Shown here: in pieces, positions 9,154-17,291 of the stretch | How the letters are laid out: each line of letters opens with the position of its first letter | Position numbering within the stretch: position 1 is the stretch's first letter | Assembly (NCBI GenBank): GCA_910586585.1 | Contig: CAJUKA010000008.1 | Coordinates: 28,602 to 92,601, forward strand | Source: an uncultured Lachnospiraceae bacterium | GTDB taxonomy: Bacteria; Bacillota; Clostridia; Lachnospirales; Lachnospiraceae | Reading direction: 5' to 3' | DNA length: 64,000 bases | Notes under the pieces: generated by a model | Database searches by the model: none | What the model saw: only the letters and a program-made list of their open reading frames with translations | What the model was told of the DNA's origin: nothing | Position numbers and translations under genes: made by a program

Positions 9154-11910
9154 TTACTTGTTCTGCTGGTTCAGTGCCGAAAGCACTGTCTTGAATATCC
9201 CAATCCCCTCCGGCGGCATTACCGCCGCAATCTCGGTAATGGTCATACCGTAGGCAAACTGTATCATCGGGCCGTCCAGCATTCCGGGCACATACTGATT
9301 GAACAGCTCTACCGCCACTGGCTCCTGAAGCAATGCCCCGAGCGTAGTGTCCATGGTGAATCTATCCAGTTCCAGTTTTGTGTCTGTCCCGTATTCATAA
9401 TGCCACGAACCAGAACCAACTTTCACTGTACCGTCCTTTTCTGGCAGATAAATTTCTGCTGTTGTATTCGGCGGGATTGTCACATCCACTGTGATTTTTC
9501 CGTCCTTACAGCTCCACGCGCTGCGAATCACACCATACACTGAATCAAACGACGCATCCACGCCCGTTATTCCCTTGATGAACATCGGCTGGATTCTGAT
9601 TTCCTTATAGCCGGGCTTTACCGGATTGATGCCCGCCAGTTTCTCGTACATCCAGTCGCCGATAGAGCCGTATGCATAGTGGTTTAAGCTGTTCATGCCA
9701 GATTCGTCAAAGCTGCCGTCCGGCATGATGGAATTCCAGCGCTCCCAGATGGTTGTCGCACCTTTTTTCACCGCATACAGCCACGACGGATAGTCCTCTT
9801 TCAGGAAAATGGTGCCTGCGAGTTCATGCATGCCGTTCTCCGACAGTACATGGCACAGATAGGGCGTCCCCACAAAACCGGTCGAGAGGTGGTTCTTGTG
9901 GTTTGCAATGTTTGTCTCCAGAGATCTTGCTATTTTTTCGCGATATTTTTCCTGCGCCAGTCCAAAGTGCAATGCCAGCACACATCCCGTCTGCGTTTCG
10001 CTCACCATCCTGCCTGTGCGCGTGATGTACTCCTCGTCAAACAGCTTTACAACCATTTGATGAAGCGCAGCGTACTTTTCCGCATCCTCCTCATACCCGA
10101 GCACTTTTGCCGCCCTGCACACAATATCCGCGGAATAGGCATAGTACGCATTTGCCACCAGATACTTGTCTGTCGCGCCTGTGCGGTCCGCGTTCTCCTC
10201 TTTGTCCAACGCCAGCCAGTCACCATACTGGTAGCCCGTCTGCCACAGACCGTTCTCCCCGCAATGCGCTGTGATATAGTCCACATAGCCCTTCATGCTC
10301 TCATACTGGTCTTGAAGTACCCGCTTATCCCCGAACATCTGATAGACCGTCCACGGAATCACTGTCGCTGCATCGCTCCACGCTGCTGCCGCGTCCTGAT
10401 CCGAGAGAATATTTGGAACCACGTGCGGCGGGCCAAACTGTGCAGTCTGTTCACTCTTTAAGTCATGCAGCCACTTGGCAAAAAACAATGCCGTCTCCAT
10501 GTTATAGGAAGCCGTCCGGCAAAAGACCTGCGCGTCCCCTGTCCAGCCAAGCCGCTCGTCGCGCTGCGGACAGTCCGTGGGAATGTCGAGAAAATTACTC
10601 CGCTGCCCCCACTGGATATTGTTCTGTAATTGATTCACCATCTCGTTAGAACATGAAAAGCTTCCGGTCACTTTCATGTCTGTGTGTAGCGTACACGCCG
10701 TAAAATCAGCAGGATTCACCTCATCCAGCCCTTCCACACAGATATAGCGGAACCCATGAAATGTGAAGTGCGGCAAAAAGGTCTGTTTTGTGCCATCGCA
10801 GATATAAGTATCCACCGATTTCGCCTGCCGCAGCGTCTCGGAATAAAAATTTCCGTCTTTATCCAGTGTCTCCGCGTGACGCACGACAATCTTCTGCCCT
10901 GGTTTTCCCTTCACTGTCACCTCCACAAACCCTGCCATATTCTGCCCAAAGTCCAGAACCTTCTCGCCGTTTGGGGTCAGAATCAGCTCCTTTGCAGGTG
11001 TGCGCTTTGTGATCCGCACTGGCTCGCACTCCTGCGCCGTAATATTCTCCATAGGATAAGTAAATGGTGCCACGGCAACCAGACTGGTGCCTGCAAATGT
11101 GCTGTCAATCGTCTCGCCCATATAGATTTCGCTGTAGCGGACGGAACCTGTTTTCACCTGCCAGCCCTGGTCTGTGGCAATCACTTCCCTTGAGTCATCC
11201 TCATAAATCACATGAAGCTCCGCGAGTAGTGCTACCTGATCTCCATAGTGGTCCGGTGTACAGGTAAAACCGAAAATCCCTTTGTACCAGCCATTTCCCA
11301 CCATAATCTCCAGCGTATGCTCCACAGACATGTCCTGATTCAGAAATGCTGTCACATCATATGTCTGGTACTGTAAACGTTTTTTATAGTTCGTCCAGCC
11401 CGGCGCAAAGAAGGTGTCTCCAACCTTTTCCCCATCAAGCTTTATCTCATAGACGCCAAGCGCAGTGACATAAATTCGTGCCCTTTTTACTGATTTTTGT
11501 GTCACTTTTTTCAGGGATATCGTTTTCACAAATATTGGACAGGCTGTCTCCTCCTTCGCAAAGGGATGCGTGATCCACTCTGCCTGAAAATTTGTCCCAG
11601 CAAGCAGCCCCGTCTCAAAACTGCTACCTGCCACCGCAGTCTCTTTGTGATTGTCCCACACCATCACACGGTATGTATAAATTTGTTCTGCCTGTAGCGT
11701 TGGACCTGCATATTCCACAAGCACGGACTGATCAGACTCCTTTCGTCCGCTGTCCCAAACCATCTGATCATCCAGCGTAACCTGAACCTGATACGCAGTC
11801 TGCATGGTATCTGTTCTGTCTGATTCCATTTTCCATGAGAACCGCGGTTTTGCCGTGTCCAGTCCCAGCGGGTTCTTTTGGTACTCTGTGCGCAAATCTG
11901 TTACCTGCAT
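9154..11910 (-). CDS. alpha-L-rhamnosidase, GH78, with extra C-terminal domain
   Basis: 918 aa; ATG 11908-11910 is preceded by AAGGAGG. Domains run Fn3-like (about 1-110), rhamnosidase N (about 125-300), then the catalytic barrel with DCPQRDERLGWTGD near residue 448, the textbook GH78 signature whose Glu is the general acid. After the C-terminal beta domain a short helical module (LGALLQEPVAVELF, PGMLDGPM) of about 65 residues is appended; a similar module ends the GH3 enzyme of the same operon. It is the first gene after the divergent regulator and probably the most highly expressed. It is only distantly similar to the GH78 at 2330, so the two may differ in linkage preference. Confidence 0.94.
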   Translation of the reverse strand: MQVTDLRTEYQKNPLGLDTAKPRFSWKMESDRTDTMQTAYQVQVTLDDQMVWDSGRKESDQSVLVEYAGPTLQAEQIYTYRVMVWDNHKETAVAGSSFETGLLAGTNFQAEWITHPFAKEETACPIFVKTISLKKVTQKSVKRARIYVTALGVYEIKLDGEKVGDTFFAPGWTNYKKRLQYQTYDVTAFLNQDMSVEHTLEIMVGNGWYKGIFGFTCTPDHYGDQVALLAELHVIYEDDSREVIATDQGWQVKTGSVRYSEIYMGETIDSTFAGTSLVAVAPFTYPMENITAQECEPVRITKRTPAKELILTPNGEKVLDFGQNMAGFVEVTVKGKPGQKIVVRHAETLDKDGNFYSETLRQAKSVDTYICDGTKQTFLPHFTFHGFRYICVEGLDEVNPADFTACTLHTDMKVTGSFSCSNEMVNQLQNNIQWGQRSNFLDIPTDCPQRDERLGWTGDAQVFCRTASYNMETALFFAKWLHDLKSEQTAQFGPPHVVPNILSDQDAAAAWSDAATVIPWTVYQMFGDKRVLQDQYESMKGYVDYITAHCGENGLWQTGYQYGDWLALDKEENADRTGATDKYLVANAYYAYSADIVCRAAKVLGYEEDAEKYAALHQMVVKLFDEEYITRTGRMVSETQTGCVLALHFGLAQEKYREKIARSLETNIANHKNHLSTGFVGTPYLCHVLSENGMHELAGTIFLKEDYPSWLYAVKKGATTIWERWNSIMPDGSFDESGMNSLNHYAYGSIGDWMYEKLAGINPVKPGYKEIRIQPMFIKGITGVDASFDSVYGVIRSAWSCKDGKITVDVTIPPNTTAEIYLPEKDGTVKVGSGSWHYEYGTDTKLELDRFTMDTTLGALLQEPVAVELFNQYVPGMLDGPMIQFAYGMTITEIAAVMPPEGIGIFKTVLSALNQQNK

Positions 11911-12103
11911 AAAAACATCTCCTCCTTTTTTATGGTTTCAATTTGGTTTGCTTAATTTCCCGATGTTTATATGCATATTTTATCCTGTTGGTATGAAATT
12001 CCATGAATCTTTATTGTAATTATGTCTGATTTGTTTTAAAGTAAATTTAAGCACTACTTATAGTCCTGTTTTATCCCAAACCATATATGTACAGGAGGTT
12101 ATT
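11911..12103. promoter_or_regulatory. divergent promoter region, rhamnosidase operon versus AraC regulator
   Basis: A 193-bp AT-rich gap between two divergently read genes, which must hold the operon promoter (minus) and the regulator promoter (plus), and is the expected place for AraC-family operator sites. I see only weak sigma-A candidates, for example on the plus strand TTGTAA, 17 nt, TAAAGT around 12015-12045. No convincing direct repeat of a half-site was found by eye. Confidence 0.5.
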
Positions 12104-13294
12104 ATGGATTCCGTTTATTCGTTCTGCCAGACACTTTACAACTGTATCTATCTGCCAATACACTATTACAAAAACGGACATCTGCAGCTGGTACTGCCGG
12201 ATACTGGCTTTCCTTTTGACCTGGCAGTGCCGCATCTGTCCGAACTGGCTTCCAGAGAACAGGCAGTCACCTATCTTGTCACAAAGGAATTTCATTATAT
12301 CGGGCTTGTGCAGAACAAAAAAACAGGACAGATGGTTTTAATCGGTCCCGTGATCAGCATCCCTCCCTCGCCAGCTTCTATCAGGAATATCATGAAAGAA
12401 TATTCTATTTCACTGGAACATAGAGAACTGCTGACGGAGCTCTATCAATTTATGCCACAATACTCCTTTCACCAGTTCTGCCATTTTCTTGCATTGTATT
12501 ACCATGAATTATTTAATGATATGATTGATATTGACGCTTATCTGAACGTGTACACTGACACCGGAAGCACATCCGAGGCTTCCTTGCACTCGGCAAAAAT
12601 CTATGATGCCAAAGAGATGGAACTGTTTCACAATACATATCATTATGAACAGCTCTATATGGACTATATACGCAGTGGGAATGTAGATGGACTGAAAGAA
12701 TTTTTCTCAAATACTTTTTCCCTGCAAGCAGGAAATCTTGCAGACAACACCCTGCGTCAGGAAAAAAATATTTTGATTGTTTTAGCCACATTGGCAACCC
12801 GATGTGCAATCGAGGGCGGTCTTGACATTGAATCCGCCTACCAGCTCAGCGATATCTATATCCAGGAAAGCGAAAAACTCCAGAGTATAGAAGCCCTTTA
12901 TCAGATGCAGTATAATATGGTGCTGGATTTTACACGTCGTGTGGCACAATCACAGCTTCCCCGCGATACCACCTCGGATATCAACAAGTGCATCCAATAT
13001 ATCAAGCAGCATACCAACCAGGCCATTTCCACGTCTGACGTGGCTTCCTATGTCGGAAAAAGCCGCTCATACCTCTCGCATTGCTTCAAGAAAGAGCTGG
13101 GATTTGAGATGCGTGAATTTATCATGCGCTGCAAGCTGGAAGAAGCAAAATCGCTGCTGACCTACACAGACAAGTCCCTCAGTGAGATCAGCAGTTATCT
13201 TTGCTTCTCCAGCCAGGCGTATTTTCAGAATGTGTTTAAAAAGAAGTTTGGTGTCACGCCAAATGAATACCGAAAACGGCCTGATGCGCGGTAA
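12104..13294 (+). CDS. AraC-family transcriptional regulator
   Basis: 396 aa; ATG 12104 with AGGAGG 7 nt upstream. The last 100 residues form the double helix-turn-helix of the AraC/XylS family: ISTSDVASYVGKSRSYLS (first HTH) and the classic ending SQAYFQNVFKKKFGVTPNEYRK. The N-terminal 290 residues are a sensor/dimerisation region with no recognisable cupin. It is transcribed away from the rhamnosidase operon and is therefore its probable activator in response to a rhamnoside or its breakdown product (inference from position). Confidence 0.92.
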   Translation: MDSVYSFCQTLYNCIYLPIHYYKNGHLQLVLPDTGFPFDLAVPHLSELASREQAVTYLVTKEFHYIGLVQNKKTGQMVLIGPVISIPPSPASIRNIMKEYSISLEHRELLTELYQFMPQYSFHQFCHFLALYYHELFNDMIDIDAYLNVYTDTGSTSEASLHSAKIYDAKEMELFHNTYHYEQLYMDYIRSGNVDGLKEFFSNTFSLQAGNLADNTLRQEKNILIVLATLATRCAIEGGLDIESAYQLSDIYIQESEKLQSIEALYQMQYNMVLDFTRRVAQSQLPRDTTSDINKCIQYIKQHTNQAISTSDVASYVGKSRSYLSHCFKKELGFEMREFIMRCKLEEAKSLLTYTDKSLSEISSYLCFSSQAYFQNVFKKKFGVTPNEYRKRPDAR

Positions 13295-13544
13295 GGTTCA
13301 TATAAGATGCAGACTTCCATTTTTATATTTGCCTAAAATACCCTTTAAGTGCCACTGTCAATGATTTAATCTGGTCTCATTTTAGAATGAGCAAATACCC
13401 CTATCATTTAGAATATTATTAAATTTGCTATACAAAACTTCTTCTCTCTGCTTTTATAAAATTCAAATGATTCCTTCACTACTCAGGCCACGGTGAACCA
13501 TACCATAGTCCACCTGACCTTAATGCGCACTACCCCCTTGGTGC
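13295..13544. other. AT-rich intergenic gap, probable junction between host locus and conjugative element
   Basis: 250 bp lie between the AraC gene (plus, ends 13294) and the first element gene (minus, ends 13545). A short hairpin CTCATT-ttag-AATGAG is at 13376-13391 without a T-tract. Sugar-utilisation genes stop and conjugation genes begin here, so one element boundary may be inside. I found no direct repeat shared with the other side of the element (52.43-52.63 kb) and no recombinase gene. Confidence 0.35.
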
Positions 13545-13814
13545 TTACTTTATGATTTCATAAAGCAGACTGCTCCTGCCACCGTTTTCACGCCATCGCT
13601 GTGTCTTGCGGATATAGCCGCTTTCCTCCAAATCGCGGACTGCACGTTTGACTGTGCTGACAGAAAGATGCAGCTCCTTTGCAATGGTACCGATTGCCGG
13701 ATAGCAGAATCCTTCTTTGTTCGCGCGATTTTGTAAATACATATATACAGCTATGGCTCTGTGGGGCAGGTCTGCCTCATATATTTTTCTGTCATATGTC
13801 ATGCTTAACCCCAT
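13545..13814 (-). CDS. winged-helix/HTH protein
   Basis: An 89-aa protein with a clear helix-turn-helix (PAIGTIAKELHLSVSTVKRA, then DLEESGYIRKTQR), like the N-terminal domain of plasmid replication initiators and small ICE regulators. It probably binds DNA. ATG 13812-13814 lies 9 nt after the coupling-protein stop; a second ATG four codons on is also possible. It is the last element gene on this side, with the junction gap after it. Confidence 0.75.
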   Translation of the reverse strand: MGLSMTYDRKIYEADLPHRAIAVYMYLQNRANKEGFCYPAIGTIAKELHLSVSTVKRAVRDLEESGYIRKTQRWRENGGRSSLLYEIIK

Positions 13815-13823
13815 TTCCTTTTC

Positions 13824-15620
13824 CTAATCCTCCGTCCGCAAAGACTGACGGACTCTTGTCACGTTTTCATTCATCTGTGTCTGCTGCATTCCTCCATTTC
13901 TGTTTGCCATATTCTGCCTTGTATTTTCCTGTTCTTCATCTACGCAGCACATATATCTGCGGACAATCTCCTCCTCAATCTCCTGCTTGTCTGCATATGC
14001 TACTTTTCTTGCAGATTTCTCCTCAATCTCATAAGGTTCTTCAAATGTGATTCCCCATTCCAGAAACAGTTTCAGTTTTGTTTTCATGGGGTGGCAGCCT
14101 GTCTTGGACACAATAAAATTTCCTTTGGGCAGTGATTTGAGTTCGTCTGGTGTCATGAGCGGCCTTTGCATCATCTGGAGCGACTGGCTTGGATCATTCT
14201 TTCCCCGATTGATGGAACCTGACAACACGGTTCTGTTTCCAAGGCTCTTTGACAACACTTCCGCAGATTCTGAATTAGGAGCAAAGCCGCCAAAGATTGT
14301 GTCCTGACAGTTGTCTATAATAATCTCTGCACCTTCTTTTCCGTAGTTTTTATTTAACTGTGCAAAGGACTGTATCATTGGCACAATGCTCACCTTTCTG
14401 GAACGCGAAGCTGAGAACATCATCTCCGCACTCTCAATCTTTGGTATTGTTCCGACTTCGTCCCAATAAAAGACCACGCGGTTATCCAGCTTCCCTCCAT
14501 TCTCGTCTGCTACCACCAGTATCTCCCTGTAGAGCTGCTGCAAAATCAGGGAGATGATAAAGTATTTCGTGTTGTCCTCCTCCGGCATCACAAGGAACAC
14601 CGCTGTCTTTCTCTTACAGAACTGTTCTGCATCAATGGCAGTGTCAAAACACAAAATCTGCTCTAACTCAGAATCAAGAAAAGAATTGAGCCGTGAGAGT
14701 GCAGTTGATAAAACAGACTGCATGGACTGTTCTGCTGTGTTGAGTGCTGCACCTGCAAACCATTTTGCCTTGTGGGTGTCAGGCAGCTTTGCCATTAACA
14801 GCTGGAACTGGTTCTTTCCCTTTACCTTTGAGGGCGCCAGCAAATCCTGTATCAGCTTGAACACACTGATGATATGGCGCTTTTCATTTGGGCAGAATTC
14901 TGCAATTAACAGAATGGCAGCAGTCAGCACACCTTCCGCCGCATCATAGAAAAATGCATTCTGCCCATAGCTGGAACTGTCTGCGCCGCCTGATGAGATG
15001 ATGGTCTTGGCTGTAATCTTGGCGTACTTTTCTGCCTTTGCCTTGGCGCTGAGGTTATCACTGTCTGCAAGAAATTCATCCATATATTTGTTGACCAGAT
15101 GGAGCATGTTGTCTCCGTCGCTTCTGGTCGGATTGCGCAGATCGATGACTGCCGTCTCATAAGCATAATACTTTTTTGCTATGCCTGCATAGTTGCGGTA
15201 GAGGTCGCCCTTTGTATCTGTAGTCAGGAAGCTCATACCGCAGGCACAGGCATATTCAATATTGGGATAGAGAAAATGTGCTGTCTTTCCGACACCTGCC
15301 GCACCGATCATCAGACAGTGGACATCCCCTGTATCAACAAGGGCGTAAAGTTTTCCTGCACGCTCGATGCTGCCTAACACAAGTCCCTGCGCTGTTGGCA
15401 GGTTTTGACCATTTCTCCATAGTTCCGGCTCGTACTGCACCTCTATGTAGGTTTCTTTGATTTCTTTTTTGCCCGCAAAACGTGCCGTTCCATGCTGCCC
15501 GTCACCTACGGTTCTGTTTTTGATTCCATTTAACGTGTAATAATGCGACATCAGGGAAATGCCGCCGATAACCGCAAACATAAAAATCCCTGATACCACA
15601 AGCATGATTACTGGCTGCAT
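13824..15620 (-). CDS. type IV secretion coupling protein, VirD4/TraG family
   Basis: 598 aa. An N-terminal membrane segment (residues about 3-24) is followed by Walker A IGAAGVGKTAHF near residue 110 and Walker B FYWDEVG near residue 383. This hexameric ATPase docks the relaxase-DNA complex, and any protein substrates, to the secretion channel at the membrane. The long C-terminal part after the ATPase is Glu/Gln-rich. It overlaps the upstream Toprim gene by 13 nt, so translation is probably coupled. Confidence 0.93.
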   Translation of the reverse strand: MQPVIMLVVSGIFMFAVIGGISLMSHYYTLNGIKNRTVGDGQHGTARFAGKKEIKETYIEVQYEPELWRNGQNLPTAQGLVLGSIERAGKLYALVDTGDVHCLMIGAAGVGKTAHFLYPNIEYACACGMSFLTTDTKGDLYRNYAGIAKKYYAYETAVIDLRNPTRSDGDNMLHLVNKYMDEFLADSDNLSAKAKAEKYAKITAKTIISSGGADSSSYGQNAFFYDAAEGVLTAAILLIAEFCPNEKRHIISVFKLIQDLLAPSKVKGKNQFQLLMAKLPDTHKAKWFAGAALNTAEQSMQSVLSTALSRLNSFLDSELEQILCFDTAIDAEQFCKRKTAVFLVMPEEDNTKYFIISLILQQLYREILVVADENGGKLDNRVVFYWDEVGTIPKIESAEMMFSASRSRKVSIVPMIQSFAQLNKNYGKEGAEIIIDNCQDTIFGGFAPNSESAEVLSKSLGNRTVLSGSINRGKNDPSQSLQMMQRPLMTPDELKSLPKGNFIVSKTGCHPMKTKLKLFLEWGITFEEPYEIEEKSARKVAYADKQEIEEEIVRRYMCCVDEEQENTRQNMANRNGGMQQTQMNENVTRVRQSLRTED

Positions 15621-17236
15621 AGTAACATTCCTCCTTCTGTGTCCTGCGCCTTATGCGACTGCCTGACGGCCGGTTCCTGATAATCCACTGCAACAAAAAT
15701 ATGAGCCTTAATACACTCCATCGTCAGGCTCATACATTTCTTTACAAACAGCTCCTTATTCTCTTTTTGAGATAAATCTTTTGTATCCAGCACCTCCATT
15801 ATCTCTTCAAATGCTTTCTGCATTGTTCTGACACGGCTGTTAAAATTTCCTTTATCCTGATGCGGTCTGTAGCGTTTTTGCAGGTTGTCAAGAATCTGCG
15901 TGTCACCTGTTTCTTTTCCTAATGCCCTGCCTTCTTTTTCCATGCATTTTACCAGTATGCCTGTAAGCAGCATTCCCGCCTCGTCAAATGCCTCCTCCAG
16001 ATTTTCTTTTGTCCTTCCTTTTTTCAGAGCATTATAAATTCCCTGATAGTAATAACAGATATATTCTTTGGTGGCATATTCCATTTTCATACTCTCTGTT
16101 ACCTGCTTTAATACAGCTATCCATGCGTCACATTCCATCATCTTTGGATGCTCCTGCGCTGGCAGCGCTGCTTCTCCATTTATATTTTTCAGATCTTCAT
16201 TCCAGTCTTTAAATCTTGGCTGTAACAATTGAATCTTTTTGTAGTTATTTTGGACTAAAATTTCCGCCAGCCGCCCGCTCGCCTCGATACCTGCGGCATC
16301 ATGATCCAGACACAGGACAACAGTATCAAGATTAGAATAATCTTTTAACATCTGGAGCATGGCGTGTTCTGCCACACCGTTTAATGTGATGTAACTGTTC
16401 TCCTGCCAGTTTTTTGGATATAAGGTCAGAAAGGATAATAAATCAATCGGTGCCTCAAACACGTAAAGCCTGTTTCCCTTTCCTGAATAGCCAAAACCAT
16501 AAGAGGAATCCGAACCCTCCTCATTCATGCGGAAGCTTTTGTTGTCAGAACAGGTTCCTTTTTTATGGATATGGCGCACTTTTCCCTCTCTGTCTTTCCC
16601 GACAAATACAACGTTATGATGTTGCGCACATTCATACAGTGTTCCCTGTCTGACAAAGAACGAAAGGATTTCACGGCTGATGTGGCGCTTTGACATCAGG
16701 TAGGCATACACCCGCTTCATGGTGTCATTTTTCTCTGGCGGGACAGGAAATTTCTTTTTGTCTGGGACTTCTGTCTCCTGTAACATTTTCTGGTTCATAT
16801 TATTTTTATCTGCCTTTGACATGTCTGTATTGACTGGCTGTACCGGATTCGCAGTTCCTTCCTGAATCTTTTTTGTATCCTTCGCTTTTTGTACCTTTTC
16901 TTTCTGCTGTTTTATGTTACCAGATGCCGCCCTGACTGGTATTTTCTGGCTGCCTCCACGGATAACCTGTCCTGTCTCTCCATCTAACAGGTAGGTGACT
17001 GCCTCTGGATATGTCATCCCGAAAAACTCCTGCATGAAATCAATCGCATGGCTTCCTGCCTGTTGGCTGTGGCGGTACCAGCTGTTTCCCCGAAATGTCA
17101 CGCTGCTGTGACGTTTCCAGCGCCACTCATTGCCAGAGCGTTCCACTTCCTCATGTTCCTTCTGTAATATATCTGCAATATGGACCGCATTGGCACGCTC
17201 CTTCTGTTCCTCTGTAAAATAAATAAATTCTCCCAA
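15608..17236 (-). CDS. CHC2-like/DUF3991 and Toprim domain protein
   Basis: 542 aa. Residues about 20-95 resemble the CHC2/DUF3991 region of mobile-element primase-like proteins (SSVTFRGNSWYRH, AIDFMQEFFGMTYPEAV). Residues about 265-345 form a Toprim domain with the acidic motif CLDHDAAG and the upstream Glu in VFEAPIDLL. Such proteins act on DNA ends or as primase/topoisomerase-like factors for the transferred strand; the exact reaction is unknown. The canonical Zn-binding CHC2 cysteines are not visible. The C-terminus ends DTEGGMLLCSQ, a weak version of the tail seen on other element proteins. Confidence 0.8.
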   Translation of the reverse strand: MGEFIYFTEEQKERANAVHIADILQKEHEEVERSGNEWRWKRHSSVTFRGNSWYRHSQQAGSHAIDFMQEFFGMTYPEAVTYLLDGETGQVIRGGSQKIPVRAASGNIKQQKEKVQKAKDTKKIQEGTANPVQPVNTDMSKADKNNMNQKMLQETEVPDKKKFPVPPEKNDTMKRVYAYLMSKRHISREILSFFVRQGTLYECAQHHNVVFVGKDREGKVRHIHKKGTCSDNKSFRMNEEGSDSSYGFGYSGKGNRLYVFEAPIDLLSFLTLYPKNWQENSYITLNGVAEHAMLQMLKDYSNLDTVVLCLDHDAAGIEASGRLAEILVQNNYKKIQLLQPRFKDWNEDLKNINGEAALPAQEHPKMMECDAWIAVLKQVTESMKMEYATKEYICYYYQGIYNALKKGRTKENLEEAFDEAGMLLTGILVKCMEKEGRALGKETGDTQILDNLQKRYRPHQDKGNFNSRVRTMQKAFEEIMEVLDTKDLSQKENKELFVKKCMSLTMECIKAHIFVAVDYQEPAVRQSHKAQDTEGGMLLCSQ

Positions 17237-17291
17237 GTATGTCCTCCTCTCTGAATAGTCCGTTTTGGAATAACAATGATTTCAATTCATT

